Source of the DNA: Collybiopsis luxurians FD-317 M1
Taxonomy: Eukaryota; Basidiomycota; Agaricomycetes; Agaricales; Omphalotaceae
DNA length: 64,000 bases
Direction: 5' to 3'
Assembly: GCA_000827265.1 (NCBI GenBank)
Contig: KN834765.1
Coordinates: 141,590-205,589 of the forward strand
In this document: positions 30,486 through 44,773 of the stretch, in pieces
How positions within the stretch are numbered: position 1 is the first letter of the stretch
How the letters are laid out: each line of letters starts with the position of its first letter
Notes under the pieces: model-generated
The model's input: only the letters and a program-made list of their open reading frames with translations
Told to the model about the DNA's origin: nothing
The model's database searches: none
Position numbers and translations under genes: made by a program

Positions 30486-32211
30486 ATGGGCTTCCTTGGA
30501 TGCTCAACCTCCGCTCCTCCCCTGATTCATTTCGCGCCCAAAACAGCGCAAATACCGCTGAAGAAGTCGGGCAGTAAAGAGGGCGCTTCAGAATCTCTTC
30601 GGAATTTAGTTCAGGACAAATGTCCGAGTCTGTTTACTCCCTTTGAGCCAACATGGTGGCTTAACAAGTGCGCTTCTACCTCCTGTTGCTTGAATTTATA
30701 ACTGAGCTTAAAAACTAGTGGACACATACAGACGACTTTCTCTGTCTTTGCGGATATTTCAAAGGTCGACAGTGTTTGGTACCGAAGGTACGTCTTCGGT
30801 TTCGTCAAGTCGTTTCCTGTTTTAATGGAACTCTGAATGCAGACAGAATCTCCGGCTAGTAGACGGCGGTACTCTGTGAGCCTCGCGCCATCTAATACAG
30901 TGGCTGTTTGACTGACCGACGCAGAGGTCTCGACTTTGCTCCGATAGACGACTCTGGCTTAAGCGACGATACTCCCATTGTAGTCATTCTACATGGTCTC
31001 ACCGGAGGTAAAGGAAGTTGCTCCTGGACTCCATCTACACGTTATTCAAGTCTTTACTAGGTTCTTATGAGCCCTATATCAAGTCCGTACTGACGCACAT
31101 CATCAAACCCAAGGAAAAGGGCGGATTAGGTTATCGAGCAGTTGTTCCACATTCTCGTGGATGTACGTCGCCTTTCTTTGTTTCTGAACCCTGCGCAAGC
31201 TAAATGGCTAGAATAACCCAGGCGGGGGCGTACCTATCACCAGCACAAAATTCTACTCGGCAGGCGGAACGGATGACTTCCGACAGGCATTGATCTACAT
31301 CTCTCATCGTTATCCTCGGGCAATCCTCCTTGGTTTGGCATTCTCCCTGGGTTCCAACATCATGACGCGGTACATGTCGGAAGAAGGTGAAAAGTGTCGT
31401 CTAAGTTCTGCGGCTGTCCTTGCGAACGTAAGCATACGCCGGTAGCATGGAAGGGAGAAGATGCTGACTATCTGCTTAGCCATGGGACCTCGCCGCCAAC
31501 AGCGACATGTAAGTCTATTCGGTTCACCCGTACTGCGAACATTGTTCCTCACCCAGTGATCTCTTCGTCAGTCTTTCAGGGACATTCATCGGGAGAAATG
31601 TCTACAACAACGCCCTCGGCACCAATCTCATGAATGTGGCCAAACAACACCACAAAGCCCTCATGGTAGACCCCTCTCTCCCCATCGCCAAAGCCCTAGC
31701 GCCTCTCATGTCCGTCTCGCAAATGACGCTCACAAACTTTGATCAAGTCTTCCTCTCTCAAGTCGGAGGCCCCCCGCCCAAGTTTCCCTACAAGACGGTG
31801 AACGAATACTATAATGCCATGTCAAGTCACGAGTCTGTCGGTGGCGTTACCGTACCGTATCTTGCTATAAATTCTGCGGACGACCCCGTGGTGCAGTATG
31901 TTCCTATGGATGGGGCTGGGAACGGGTACGCAGTGATGGTCTTGACTTCGGGAGGGGGCCATTTGGGGTGGTTGAATGATAGTTCGGGCAAGAGTCGTTG
32001 GACGACAGAGCCAGTGTTAGAATGGCTGAGTCTTATGGGTGAACTCGTCGCATGCAAGACGGGTAGTGAGAGGGGGCACAAGATCGTCCTGGGCAAAGAT
32101 GGATTCCTGAGAAACGAAGGAGGTGATGAAGAACTTGGTTGTAAGGAATGTGAAGGTGGTGGATTGATTAATGGTAACGCGGGCGTGGAAGGTGTATTTA
32201 GAGGTCTGTAA
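30486..32211 (+). CDS. Alpha/beta hydrolase of the YheT/EMB8 (ABHD1/3, Eeb1/Eht1) family
   Basis: Relatives act as medium-chain ester synthases/esterases (yeast Eht1/Eeb1) or phospholipases (ABHD3). The start is MGFLGCSTSAPPLIHF at 30486, with FEPTWWLNKGHIQT formed over the first intron. The oxyanion-hole block VVILHGLTGG is near 31000 and SRGCAGVPIT, typical of this family, is spliced near 31170-31230. The nucleophile elbow is LGLAFSLGSNIMTRYM near 31335-31375 (Ser in FSLG). After further introns come TFIGRNVYNNALGTNLMN, then VPYLAINSADDPVVQY (catalytic Asp) and TSGGGHLGWL (catalytic His) near 31960. The C-terminal tail past about 32090 is Gly/Glu-rich. Length is about 470 residues. The triad is complete. 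The exact substrate cannot be told. Confidence 0.88.
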
Positions 32212-32478
32212 GCTGGAGATTGGGCTCCCGATGTAGATTTACTAGAATCATAGATGTATATATCTTCTGGCAATGCTCTCGAAAGGGCGGGCCCGTACCT
32301 TCGAGACTCGCTTTCGTCGTTCTACTAAATCAGAGGATACTACAGATAAGCATGAACGGAATACTTCGTATCATTGTCCCCCCGTGTATTTGAAAGGATC
32401 GTTAAAAAAGTTATATACATTGAACGCGCATTGATTTCGTGAATATGGTACATTGTAGGCGCACACTCGTCTAGCATA

Positions 32479-34440
<1,962 letters not shown>

Positions 34441-35181
34441 TGTGGGACGAAAGAGAGAAGCGGTTGGAACGGCGCCATTTATTCTGTTGTGCAAGGATGT
34501 TTCGCACGCATCGACTGATACTCAAAGGTTAATATTCGGGTTTTACAGCTCCTCGAATGGCTTGAGAGTAGATAATAAAATCTCAACAAAGTAATAAAGC
34601 GCTCTACGCTATTGACGTCACAATTTCTAACGAAATAGACATCCCCCGACAATTTGCCTTGTTTCTTCTATCGATGACTTCAATCTCTCCATTTTCGTAT
34701 CTGTGTATCCTTTACCTACCAATTACATACTTAGTTCCTCGGAAAAATAGTACAACACTCGGTGCTAATTGGAGATTCACCATCCTCTTTTGGGTTTCAA
34801 AATCCCATCGATAACTTCTTTTCTGGAATTCGGCAACTTTCCTGCTTTTACCTACGCGGGAAGGCATCACAGTGCACTCGATTCAACTTCCCAAACTCGG
34901 TTGAAGGCTGGACTCACGGACAACGGATGTCAGTATTAATAATTGGTCAGTTTCCCAAGGCAAGGCGCTAAACCTGCTCCCAGCCACTGTGTAAAGTTGC
35001 GCGCTTGACAAATAACGGCAGGTGAATAGGGTACGGTAGTAAATACTCTTATTCCATGAAATCGCAGTTAGTCTGTACAATCATTTAAGCGCCCAATATC
35101 GACAGCTTTGACCGGATGCCAAGAAAGTGGGAATGAGTGGCTGACTACAAGCTGACTACGAATCCAAACAGATTCATCGCG
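34441..35181. other. Intergenic spacer
   Basis: It lies between the start of the iminopeptidase gene and the stop of the DUF4112 gene, both on the minus strand. No coding feature was recognised. It should hold the iminopeptidase promoter. Confidence 0.5.
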
Positions 35182-35985
35182 TTATTTTGACATCCCAAAT
35201 TTCTTCGAACCCTTCTTTGGTCGTGGTATCCAATCGGTGTATTGCGGTATGATAACCTGGATTGTCAAGTCATTCGAGCGCACAAGTTGAGTGAGTGGAA
35301 GTAGTACGCACAGCCGTCGCCCATTTGCTCCGTTTGAGTTCTTTCTCAAGCAACCGGAGATTATACAAGTTTGCTTTGAACGCAACATCGAGGAATTCTC
35401 CTACACAAGGCCAGAGCATTAGTGCATTCCGTATTCCGAACAGCCAAGATACATACCAATGAAGGGTATCAGTCCAATGAACGCGTCAGCAAAAATATAG
35501 AACACCTGTACATCTCCTGAGTCAAATGCAAAGAATGACGACTTGGAGGAGCATTGTACCATGATTCCTATCACGTTCAAAGGCAACCCAAAAAGCATAC
35601 TCAAGAACAGCTGGTAGAATGATAGTATGAGCCCAATAGCATCTCCAAGTCCTGGTAGTGCAGCTCCGATGACGGAATCCAATCCAAATTGCATCTCAGA
35701 AGGAAGCGACGCTAAGAAAGGGAACGTCGGTATAAGCCATTCAGACGAGGCGTCCAGCAGGTAGGCGACTGTTCTAACTGAGGAGTAGAGTTAGTATATA
35801 GGCTCAATGAGATTGAAGGAGCTGGGTCATACTATGGTTATAGAGATGTTGCGCCTGCAGCACGTATAATTGAACTCAACCACGAAACCTTGGAAACGTT
35901 TTACGCACCTCGATTGGATTTTTGGCTTTGACAGATAAAGCTTAGCCTCAATATTATACCGAGCAGCAATGAAAACGTACGTCTA
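35182..35985 (-). CDS. DUF4112 membrane protein, N-terminus unresolved
   Basis: The DUF4112 core is clear: FGLDSVIGAALPGLGDAIG, then LILSFYQLFLSMLFGLP near 35600, FADAFIGLIPFIG near 35480, and EFLDVAFKANLYNLRLLEKE near 35390. These are hydrophobic segments, probably embedded in a membrane. The C-terminus after another intron reads YTDWIPRPKKGSKKFGMSK and stops at 35182. Upstream, VRTVAYLLDASSEWLIP begins an exon near 35782, and a further exon with ARYNIEAKLYLSKPKI lies near 35960. The initiating exon was not fixed, so the 5' limit given is a minimum. The family has no assigned biochemical function. Confidence 0.75.
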
Positions 35986-36685
35986 CGATAGTTACAAGTC
36001 CAGCGTGGTTGAAAGTCTGCAGAGGTCATTCTTGCAATGAGGTTATGTGGAGGGAAACGATATGCACATGCGCCACGTTTGAAGGCGATAATGTAATGAT
36101 GTCATCAGAAAATCAGCGTGCCTATTGGACGTACTTCTCAACTTCTCAACAACTATGTTGTTGTATGCAGCTGAAGCAATCCGAGACCCTATCGTCAAAG
36201 ACATAGCCTGTGTTCCAGAGCCTTTCGATTCTAAGCAAATACCGATGGGTCTCAAGTTTCAGTTGCTATTTCTTCAGTTGCTGTTTCTTGCGCGTGTTAC
36301 ATCTCCACGATACGTTCCGGTCACTTTCTTGAGGACCAGAAGGACTAGCACCATGGGGACCCGTGCATACTAACGGGAGTCACAACCTACAAGAAGCGGT
36401 ATGCTTCTCAGAGTGTACATGATGGCCCTCCTTTTTTGGAGCCAATACATATCTATGAGGAGAGCTACAAAGAACGCACTACATCTTCAGATGGTGCAAT
36501 GGATAGGTTCGTTAATGAGTTCACGAAACACTTGAGGGCAGAAAAGCTATCGGGGAACTAGGACTTGTTACAAACAGACAAGTCTCTGGGCTCAAGGAAA
36601 AAATTTCACGCTCTTTTCGGGCTTCGACCGCCCGAATGTTACAGAAACATGTATTATTTGAAGGTACATTTTGGATAAAAAAACT
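35986..36685. other. Region with possible decayed plus-strand coding sequence
   Basis: The first part may hold 5' exons of the DUF4112 gene. On the plus strand, open pieces near 36125-36290 (AEAIRDPIVKDIACVPEPF) and 36417-36560 (LEPIHIYEESYKERTTSS) have a coding-like feel but cannot be joined or named. They may be a remnant. Confidence 0.3.
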
Positions 36686-38892
36686 CTATTCCTCAGCCTC
36701 GCCGGCAGTGATAACATCATCTAAAAAAGGCGGATAAGCATTATAGCGGAACGAGTGTGAGGGAGCAGCTCACCAATTTTCAAAACCGCGCGCACAAGCT
36801 AGAAAGAAATTTCAGAAAGAGGATTTCGCAAAGGTACTGAGTGGACACATTACCTGTGTAGCAAGCAAATACTGCTGCCTTTTAGAAATAAGCGGATCGT
36901 AAACAAATTGCTTCTTCATGTCTGCATGTTGCCGTTGAGAATCACGTAGGTGAACAAGGGGAAAGGCTCCTACCATTATGTCCCTTCCCGCTGCAATCGA
37001 TACCGATGTGAGAATCGCCTTCAGTGAGCTGCCGGCTTTTTACATCTGCAAGAGTTTCAATAGGGGAAAGACCGCTATTTTCTGCCAACGCCAAAGGAAT
37101 AGCTTCGAGAGCAGAAGCAAAGGCGCGCATGGCGTATTGCTCAATGGTTGGGATCTATGATGCGGTGAACAGGTAGAATCAAGAATTCACAAGGATAGAC
37201 TACATACCTCGTCAGCAGCTTTTGCAACAGAGAGTGAACAGCTAATGTCAGCAGCACCTCCACCATAAACTACCCGGTTGTCTACGATGAGATTGCGGAC
37301 TGCACATATCGCGTCATGTAATGCGCGCTTGGCTTCGTCGACAATCTGAAACAATTGTTATTAGCTCGCTGGGATGCAAAGATATTCGAACGTGTCCACG
37401 CACCATTTTGTTGCTTCCACGGACAAAGATGGTCACAGCCCTGGTATTTGCACAGTCTTCGATGACGAGCATCTTGTCCCTGGTGGTACCGAAGGACACC
37501 TCCCGAACGATACCAGCTTTTCCAAGCTTCGATGCGGTCAGGTCTTCAAATCGTGGAACGATGCGTCCTTGTGTAGCGATTGCAATGAGCTAAGATGTTT
37601 TCAATCAATTTATCCGCCTGATCAATGCCGCTCTCAAAAACTCACCTCAATCTCAGGTCCGCCAACCCATCGCACGGCCGGTAGGTCGTTTTGCATTAAC
37701 ATATGGTTAGCTTCATCATCAAAACCCCATTGGCAAATGACCAAATTTGCGCCAGTGTCCTTGACTCGTTTAATCATATCGACAAACTTTTCTTTCTCAT
37801 ACGCTTGAAGTTTCTTGTACTCTTCTACGCTGGATATTTCCAGCTTATGCTTGGTTTTTGGCCTGGGTGGTTCGAACGGACATGTGAGGATGGCAAGGCG
37901 GGCGTCTGATACAGAATGAGGCATTTGTGGGTGGGACATGTCTTTATCGAGGAGGACACCTTTGATGAGTGTAGTGTCAGCGAGAGATCCACCAACTTTG
38001 CCGTCAACTTTGATGAGATCGAAGGATACATCGCGACGCTCGAGGTCCGCTACTTGCAAGACTGCATCGACGGCAATTTGGGCAAATCGTTCGTGTTCTT
38101 TTGAGACACTAAAGTGTGACTGTCAACCCGGGGAGGAGATCAAGTGCAGTGCAACATACATCTTACTACCCAAACTTGTCATGGCAGTTTTGAAAAGATT
38201 CGAGATGTCTGCTTTTGAGAACTCAACGCGATCTGAGATGCGATTCAATTCTTCGACAGCGACTTTGCAAGCACGGTCAAATCCGTCAGCGATACGAATT
38301 GGGTGGATTCCTCGGTCCAGTAAGGCTTCGCTTTGTTCTAAGAGAGCACCGGCAAGAACTGCGAATACGGTTAGCTGCTTATCCTTGAACAATTGTATTG
38401 CTACGCACCGACCACGCCAGTTGTACCATCGCCAATTTCATCATCTTGACTTTTCGATAGCTGGACCAGAAGTTTTGCAATCTGATGCTCAACTTCCATT
38501 TGAGAGAGGATCGTTGCCCCATCGTTCGTTACATTGATTTCACCATCGGGAGATATCAGAATTTTGTCCAGACCTGAAAAAGTCGTCAGTTGGCTGCCGC
38601 TACTTCTGGAACAAATACAGACCTCTTGGTCCTAGCGATGTTCTGACAATGTTTGCTACTGTCTTTGCGGCCAGTATGTGCGACTAAAATTCAGTCAGCG
38701 ATAGTTCAAAACATAAATCGAGAAAGAAATGCCTTGATCGCTTCTATACCATGAGATCTCGTCTTCCTTGCCTGTTCCCGTACGATGATAAAAGGACGAC
38801 CATACTAGATAGACCACTTAGGAAGAATCTATAGCATCTTTGTATACGACGCCCACCTCGTCCTGAGCGTACACGGCTTGTGGTTCTGCCAT
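36686..38892 (-). CDS. CCT5: T-complex protein 1 subunit epsilon (CCT5)
   Basis: One of eight subunits of the cytosolic CCT/TRiC chaperonin, which folds actin, tubulin and other proteins with ATP. The start [12 protein letters not shown] is at 38892. The nucleotide-binding motif [12 protein letters not shown] is near 38440. Epsilon-type sequence follows: SQMPHPQ-type apical residues near 37930; [20 protein letters not shown] joined over an intron at 37590-37670; [20 protein letters not shown] near 37470; then [22 protein letters not shown] and [15 protein letters not shown] near 37080. It ends [11 protein letters not shown] at 36686. Length is about 560 residues, as usual. There are around a dozen introns. 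It is head-to-head with PP2A over 115 bp. Confidence 0.93.
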
Positions 38893-39007
38893 TTCCAGAG
38901 GACGCGTTCGTGGCCGCGATCAGCAGAAAGTAAATTTTGTCACACTGGTGACTGTCACAGCCCCCGATAACCCTTGCTCTTTTACTCTTTACACCACTAC
39001 CTACACC
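38893..39007. promoter_or_regulatory. Bidirectional promoter between CCT5 and PP2A
   Basis: Only 115 bp separate the two start codons, so core promoter elements and both 5' leaders must share or overlap this DNA or extend into the genes. It includes an inverted-repeat-like GTCACACTGGTGAC at 38939-38952 and a pyrimidine stretch before the PP2A start. The role is inferred from position. Confidence 0.6.
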
Positions 39008-40343
<1,336 letters not shown>

Positions 40344-41363
40344 TTGTTTAATACAATATATCTCTTTGTTATGTGTGTCCGTGATGCCCTTCGAGAGATA
40401 CCCGCATCTTCAATGCCGAACCCCGAGATTTCATCAAACGTTTCCAAAAAAAGACAATAGCGGAGGTCGAGCCTCCTCTGCCTTTCTACATAGATTGGTT
40501 CTCCTCTGTTACTGTTTATCGTAAATGTCGCTTTCGGACCCTCTCGTTCATGCCTTACGGTCCTTTCTGTGTGTTGTGTATCAACTTCAAGTACCATAAA
40601 TGTAGACATCACGTATTCCCTGATGATGAACGCCTTACTTAAATGATATCCTCGACATTCTTCTTTCTCCTCTTTTCTATTCTTCTCATTCTCCTCTTAC
40701 ATTCGGAATTTTCAATAATTTGTATTCTTTCGACATATTCGTATTACGTACTCCTTTTTCTGTTTTCCCTCCTCTCTACGATGGACAGAGCCAACGAAAA
40801 GAAGTTATGAAGAACAAAAGAATTATATCTGTTTCCTTTCCTAGCTCGGTGGTGCTTGTTATGTTCTGCTACTAAGTCTAGGGATCCGGCATGTCAGTCA
40901 TTTGGCTTCCCCATACAGTTGTCCAGCGTTTCTTCAAGCCACATTTGGGCATCGTTATTGGCGTGAAGAGAAAACATATGAATCATTCAGTATGCTAAAC
41001 GTGAACATTACAATGCCTTCCGATCCTAGTACAAAGGATTGATGTATAGTAGAATTTCTATAAAATGTAGTCCGAGTTCAAAGTCCTTTTGCGTTTTCGT
41101 TCTTATGATGAATCATGCTCCCAGTGATATCCAAACGTCCATTGCATACAGAGTCCATGCTGATATTGTCCAAAACCAGAAAATTTCACTTACCTTGATT
41201 CTTCCAACTCCTCCTCCCTAATGACGGCTTAGAAACAAGTTGAGAAGCGCGTGCGGGTCCATAAGTAAAGGTATTTATCCGCGTCTTCTGTTATCCACCA
41301 TTCCGTGATCCATAGAATTGCAGTGGACCCATTGTGTGACGAAGCTCGGGGGGGATGACATGG
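40344..41363. other. Intergenic spacer
   Basis: It lies between the converging ends of PP2A and the first orphan paralogue. A pyrimidine-rich tract runs 40640-40780. Short frames such as 40313-40612 (-) have no domain. A region 41060-41360 shares order and short strings with 43440-43580 and may be part of the neighbouring duplication. Confidence 0.5.
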
Positions 41364-42311
41364 TCAAAGGCCATACATATCATAAGGATAAGAGGGGTTC
41401 GAATAAGACGGGAAATGGGATGCGCTAGTATTCATGGGGTAGCCTCCATTGGTGAAATCGGATGGAGCCTGGTGTTGTTGCACATGATAATTGGCATGGG
41501 TATCAGGCTGGTCAGCGAACGGGATCGAGGAAGCGGCGTCTGTGTACTGGGAGAGATCATAATTCCCTGACCAAGTCGCAATAGAACTCGGGTCCGGATA
41601 AGAAGGATAGGAGGCGAAGTTTGAGCCCGAGACACCGAATGCAGGATCTTCAGTAACGACTGGAGCATCGGAGGAAGAGTATGACATGGGGTACGAGGGC
41701 GGAGGTGGAGAATCGTAATAGGGGGAAGGCGTTCCTGGAGCTTGGTTCCCGGAAGTCATATAATAGTGTGAAGATGGAGGAATTGGTTGATTAGCGGGAG
41801 GGTATGCCACCGAGTACGAGGCCGATGCCGCAGGAGCGTGATGAACAGAGGATTGCAACAAAGCCTGGTTCAGATACGGCGAGAACGACAAAGTCTTTGG
41901 GGTAGAAGGCTCGCAGGGTGTTTGTGTGTGAGTCTGACGCTGCCTTTGCATTCCCGAAGATGGTTTTTGACCACGCTTGCGATTCGCGTTGAGCTCGCTG
42001 ACAAGCGCGGCAAGAACACCATTACTTTCAAGGTACGCCTGTTTTGCATTATACACCTCATTAGCTGCGTGGAAGGCGTGGAAGTTCGATCGCTCTGCTG
42101 TGGCGAGCGACCAAATCTTTTTGAATACAGTAAACCGGTTCAGATGAGGTTTAGAGGCTCGGGTTTCACTGTGGAAGACGCGCAGAACGATGGGATGCTC
42201 CATAGCTCTGTCAATGCTTCCGAAAATCTCGTCCAGTAAAGCCTCTTCGGCCGGAAATAGTAAGATGCTGTCAGCTCCCTCACTAGATGCAAACGCGCCA
42301 AAGGAAGACAT
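41364..42311 (-). CDS. Orphan low-complexity protein, tandem copy 1
   Basis: Not recognised. From ATG 42311 (MSSFGAFASSEGADS) the protein has a folded-looking N-terminal part of about 110 residues, including FPAEEALLDEIFGSIDRAM, RFTVFKKIWSLATAE and GVLAALVSELNANRKRG. A long Ser/Pro/Tyr/Gln-rich tail of prion-like or transactivation-like composition follows. It contains one copy of a unit like YPDPSSIATWSGNYDLSQYT. It ends early, at YDMYGL, compared with the paralogue at 43583-44773, whose frame continues about 16 residues. It is a single exon as far as I can tell. The ATG at 42311 is chosen because the paralogue starts at the equivalent place. Function unknown. Confidence 0.65.
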   Translation of the reverse strand: MSSFGAFASSEGADSILLFPAEEALLDEIFGSIDRAMEHPIVLRVFHSETRASKPHLNRFTVFKKIWSLATAERSNFHAFHAANEVYNAKQAYLESNGVLAALVSELNANRKRGQKPSSGMQRQRQTHTQTPCEPSTPKTLSFSPYLNQALLQSSVHHAPAASASYSVAYPPANQPIPPSSHYYMTSGNQAPGTPSPYYDSPPPPSYPMSYSSSDAPVVTEDPAFGVSGSNFASYPSYPDPSSIATWSGNYDLSQYTDAASSIPFADQPDTHANYHVQQHQAPSDFTNGGYPMNTSASHFPSYSNPSYPYDMYGL

Positions 42312-43582
42312 GGTAGACCTAGATAACAAGGTGAGAAGCAGCGTTAGGGAAAGATAAGAAGACTGACGAATGGAGGTTACAGGCGGTACAAGATATTCGA
42401 GTTCAAGAGCAGTGGTGGTGAAGAAAGTAGGCGGACAGAGACGCTGCTTTTATAGACTCTTGGATAATAGCCAGAGGTCCAAGAGGTAGCAATTGGTGCG
42501 CCACACTAAGATGTTCGAAAACTGAACATCCTCGGTATCGGTCGGTTGAAGGCAGTGTCTAGATTGACCTGTGGAAAATTGGCAATCGGTTGAGTTCCTT
42601 TGGAACTAGTTTCGCAACTAGCTGTAGTCAATTTGTTAAACAGATTTGAACAATCGAGATATCAGAAAGACATCACAAACCCAGGAGAAAGATGTGAGCT
42701 CGAGCTCGTTGCGCGCTCCCAAAAGACTCGATTTCCGGAAAGGAACCTTCGCGGAATGTGGCAAGAATGACGTCGAGTTCCCCGTTTTTCAGTTTGACAT
42801 TCGGAGGAGGTACAGGTACAGGTCGTTAGAATTAATCTGAGACATTCCGTAAAGCTTCTACAGGAATAAGGATGAATATGTAAAATATAAAGTCACCATC
42901 CAAGTTGACGACGCATGAATCAGCCGAGCCGTATTCAAAAAGGCCGGTTTGATGCTAGAAAATAGCTGTATAGAATCTATTAGGATGGTCCAAAGAGTGC
43001 AAGGCTCGTGGATTGCGGCCTGCGGTGGCCCGATTCTGAGCTAAATCCATGGACAGTGTTGACGAGGACTGAGAGGCTGCGACGGAACTAAATCGAACCA
43101 CTGCAATGCGGTTGAGTCGGTGTGTATACGGCTATGCAGTGTAGTTTCGTTTCAGTTGGAGCTAGAAAGATGGACCTCCTTGCAGCGTTCAATCATCGGA
43201 TGGAGGTCAAGAGACAGAAACAAAATTTCCAGCGCTAGTAATTTGGCGCCCCCATTTCGAAAATTAAGCGCTCGAGTGGATGATACCCCTATCTTGACCA
43301 CTCCCCAGTCTCGCCCGGCACACTCCCTGGATGAACGCTGACCTTTCAGTCATGGACAGCCCAAAGACTATAAATATGATCTTGTCAATTATTATGCCTT
43401 CTGAACGAGGAACAAGAGATTGATGCATTATATGATCCTATAAAATACTGTACAAGTCCCTAATTCCGTTCCCACGATAAAACATGCTCTCGATAATGCG
43501 TAAACGTCCACTGCGTATTAAGTCCATACTACTGTTGTCCAAAACTAGGAAATATCATTTGCCGAAATTCCTCATATTTCCT
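42312..43582. other. Spacer between orphan paralogues, shared promoter DNA
   Basis: The sequence 42471-42560 resembles 44925-45025 upstream of copy 2 (shared TTGGTGCGCCACACTA and AACATCCTCGG). The motif CCAGCGCTAGTAATTTGGCGC at about 43220 recurs near 45735. No gene was seen. Confidence 0.55.
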
Positions 43583-44773
43583 CTATGCAGCGGGGCCATT
43601 GTGCCACAAAGTCCAGTGGGAATTCACATTGTCAGGACTATACATATCATAAGGATCAGAAAAGTGAGGATGCTGCGCTGGGTCAGAGGGTGTTGAATTA
43701 GGCACGTAGTTGGATGCGTCATAATTTATGGAGGGTGGAACCTGGTATTGGTGCAAGTGATAATTGGCGGGGGTATCATTCTGATCAACGAACGGACTGG
43801 TGAGAGCAGCATCTGAGCACTGAGAGAAGTCGTAATGCCCTGTCCAAGGTGCAGCAGAACTGGAATCCGGATATGAAGGAGCACTAAGATCAGGTGATAC
43901 TAAGCCCACGGCGCCAAAGGCGGCATCATTGATAACGACCGCAGTATTACGCTGATCAACAAATGAACTGGAAGAAGCAGTATCTGGATACTGGTAGAGG
44001 TCGGAATTCCCGGTCCAAGATACAGCAGAACTAGATTCCGGATACGAAGGAGTATAGGAAGGAGATGAATCTAAGCCCGAAACACCTGACGCAACATTAT
44101 GAATGATAGGCGGACTATTGGAAGAGGGGTACGACATAGAGTCCATGGTCGAAGATGCAGAATCGTAATGAAATGAGGGTACTTCTGGAGCATGGGTACT
44201 GAAGACCGTATGACGGGACGAGGACATAGAAACCGGCTGATCGGAAGAAGGGTATGTGACCGAGTACGAGACCGGCGCTGCAGAGGCATGGTGAAAAGAG
44301 GTCATCAGAGTTTGGTTCTGAGATAACGACGACGACGAAGCTTCCAGGGTTAAAGACTCCTGAGGTTTTTGCGTGGAAGAAAGAAACTGCCCGCGGCTCA
44401 TGTCATTGCTATGCACTCTCCGAGACTGCAACTGACCATGCTTGCGACCGTCGTTAAGCTCGCTAACAAGTCCGGCAAGAACAGGATTATCATGCATCTG
44501 TTTTGCATGATAAACATTGTTAGCTATATGGAAGTTCGGTTGGTCCACCGTGGCGAGCGACCAAATCTTTCTGAACACGGTCCAACAGTTCAGATTAGGA
44601 TTAGATCCTGGCGTTTCATCCTTGAGGATGTCCAGGACGACAGGATGATTCTTAGCTCCATCTAGGCTTCCAAAAATTTCTTCCAGTAAAGCCTCTTCAG
44701 CCGGAGATAGAATGTCGTTCGTTTTCCCGCTGAAGTCAAGTGTATATAAAAGAGCTTTCTGATTGCGAGACAT
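43583..44773 (-). CDS. Orphan low-complexity protein, tandem copy 2
   Basis: A paralogue of 41364-42311, unrecognised. The start MSRNQKALLYTLDFSGKTND at 44773 is chosen over an in-frame upstream extension to 45025. The start is equivalent to copy 1, and the upstream part resembles copy 1 promoter DNA. The N-terminal domain matches: LSPAEEALLEEIFGSLDGA, WTVFRKIWSLATVDQPNFH and PVLAGLVSELNDGRKHG. The tail is longer than in copy 1 because the unit YPxSSSAxxWTG..D..QxxDxA...FVDQ occurs twice (about 43985-44055 and 43810-43880). It ends SHWTLWHNGPAA. Length is 396 residues in one exon. It may be a nuclear or regulatory protein judging by composition alone, which is weak evidence. Confidence 0.65.
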   Translation of the reverse strand: MSRNQKALLYTLDFSGKTNDILSPAEEALLEEIFGSLDGAKNHPVVLDILKDETPGSNPNLNCWTVFRKIWSLATVDQPNFHIANNVYHAKQMHDNPVLAGLVSELNDGRKHGQLQSRRVHSNDMSRGQFLSSTQKPQESLTLEASSSSLSQNQTLMTSFHHASAAPVSYSVTYPSSDQPVSMSSSRHTVFSTHAPEVPSFHYDSASSTMDSMSYPSSNSPPIIHNVASGVSGLDSSPSYTPSYPESSSAVSWTGNSDLYQYPDTASSSSFVDQRNTAVVINDAAFGAVGLVSPDLSAPSYPDSSSAAPWTGHYDFSQCSDAALTSPFVDQNDTPANYHLHQYQVPPSINYDASNYVPNSTPSDPAQHPHFSDPYDMYSPDNVNSHWTLWHNGPAA

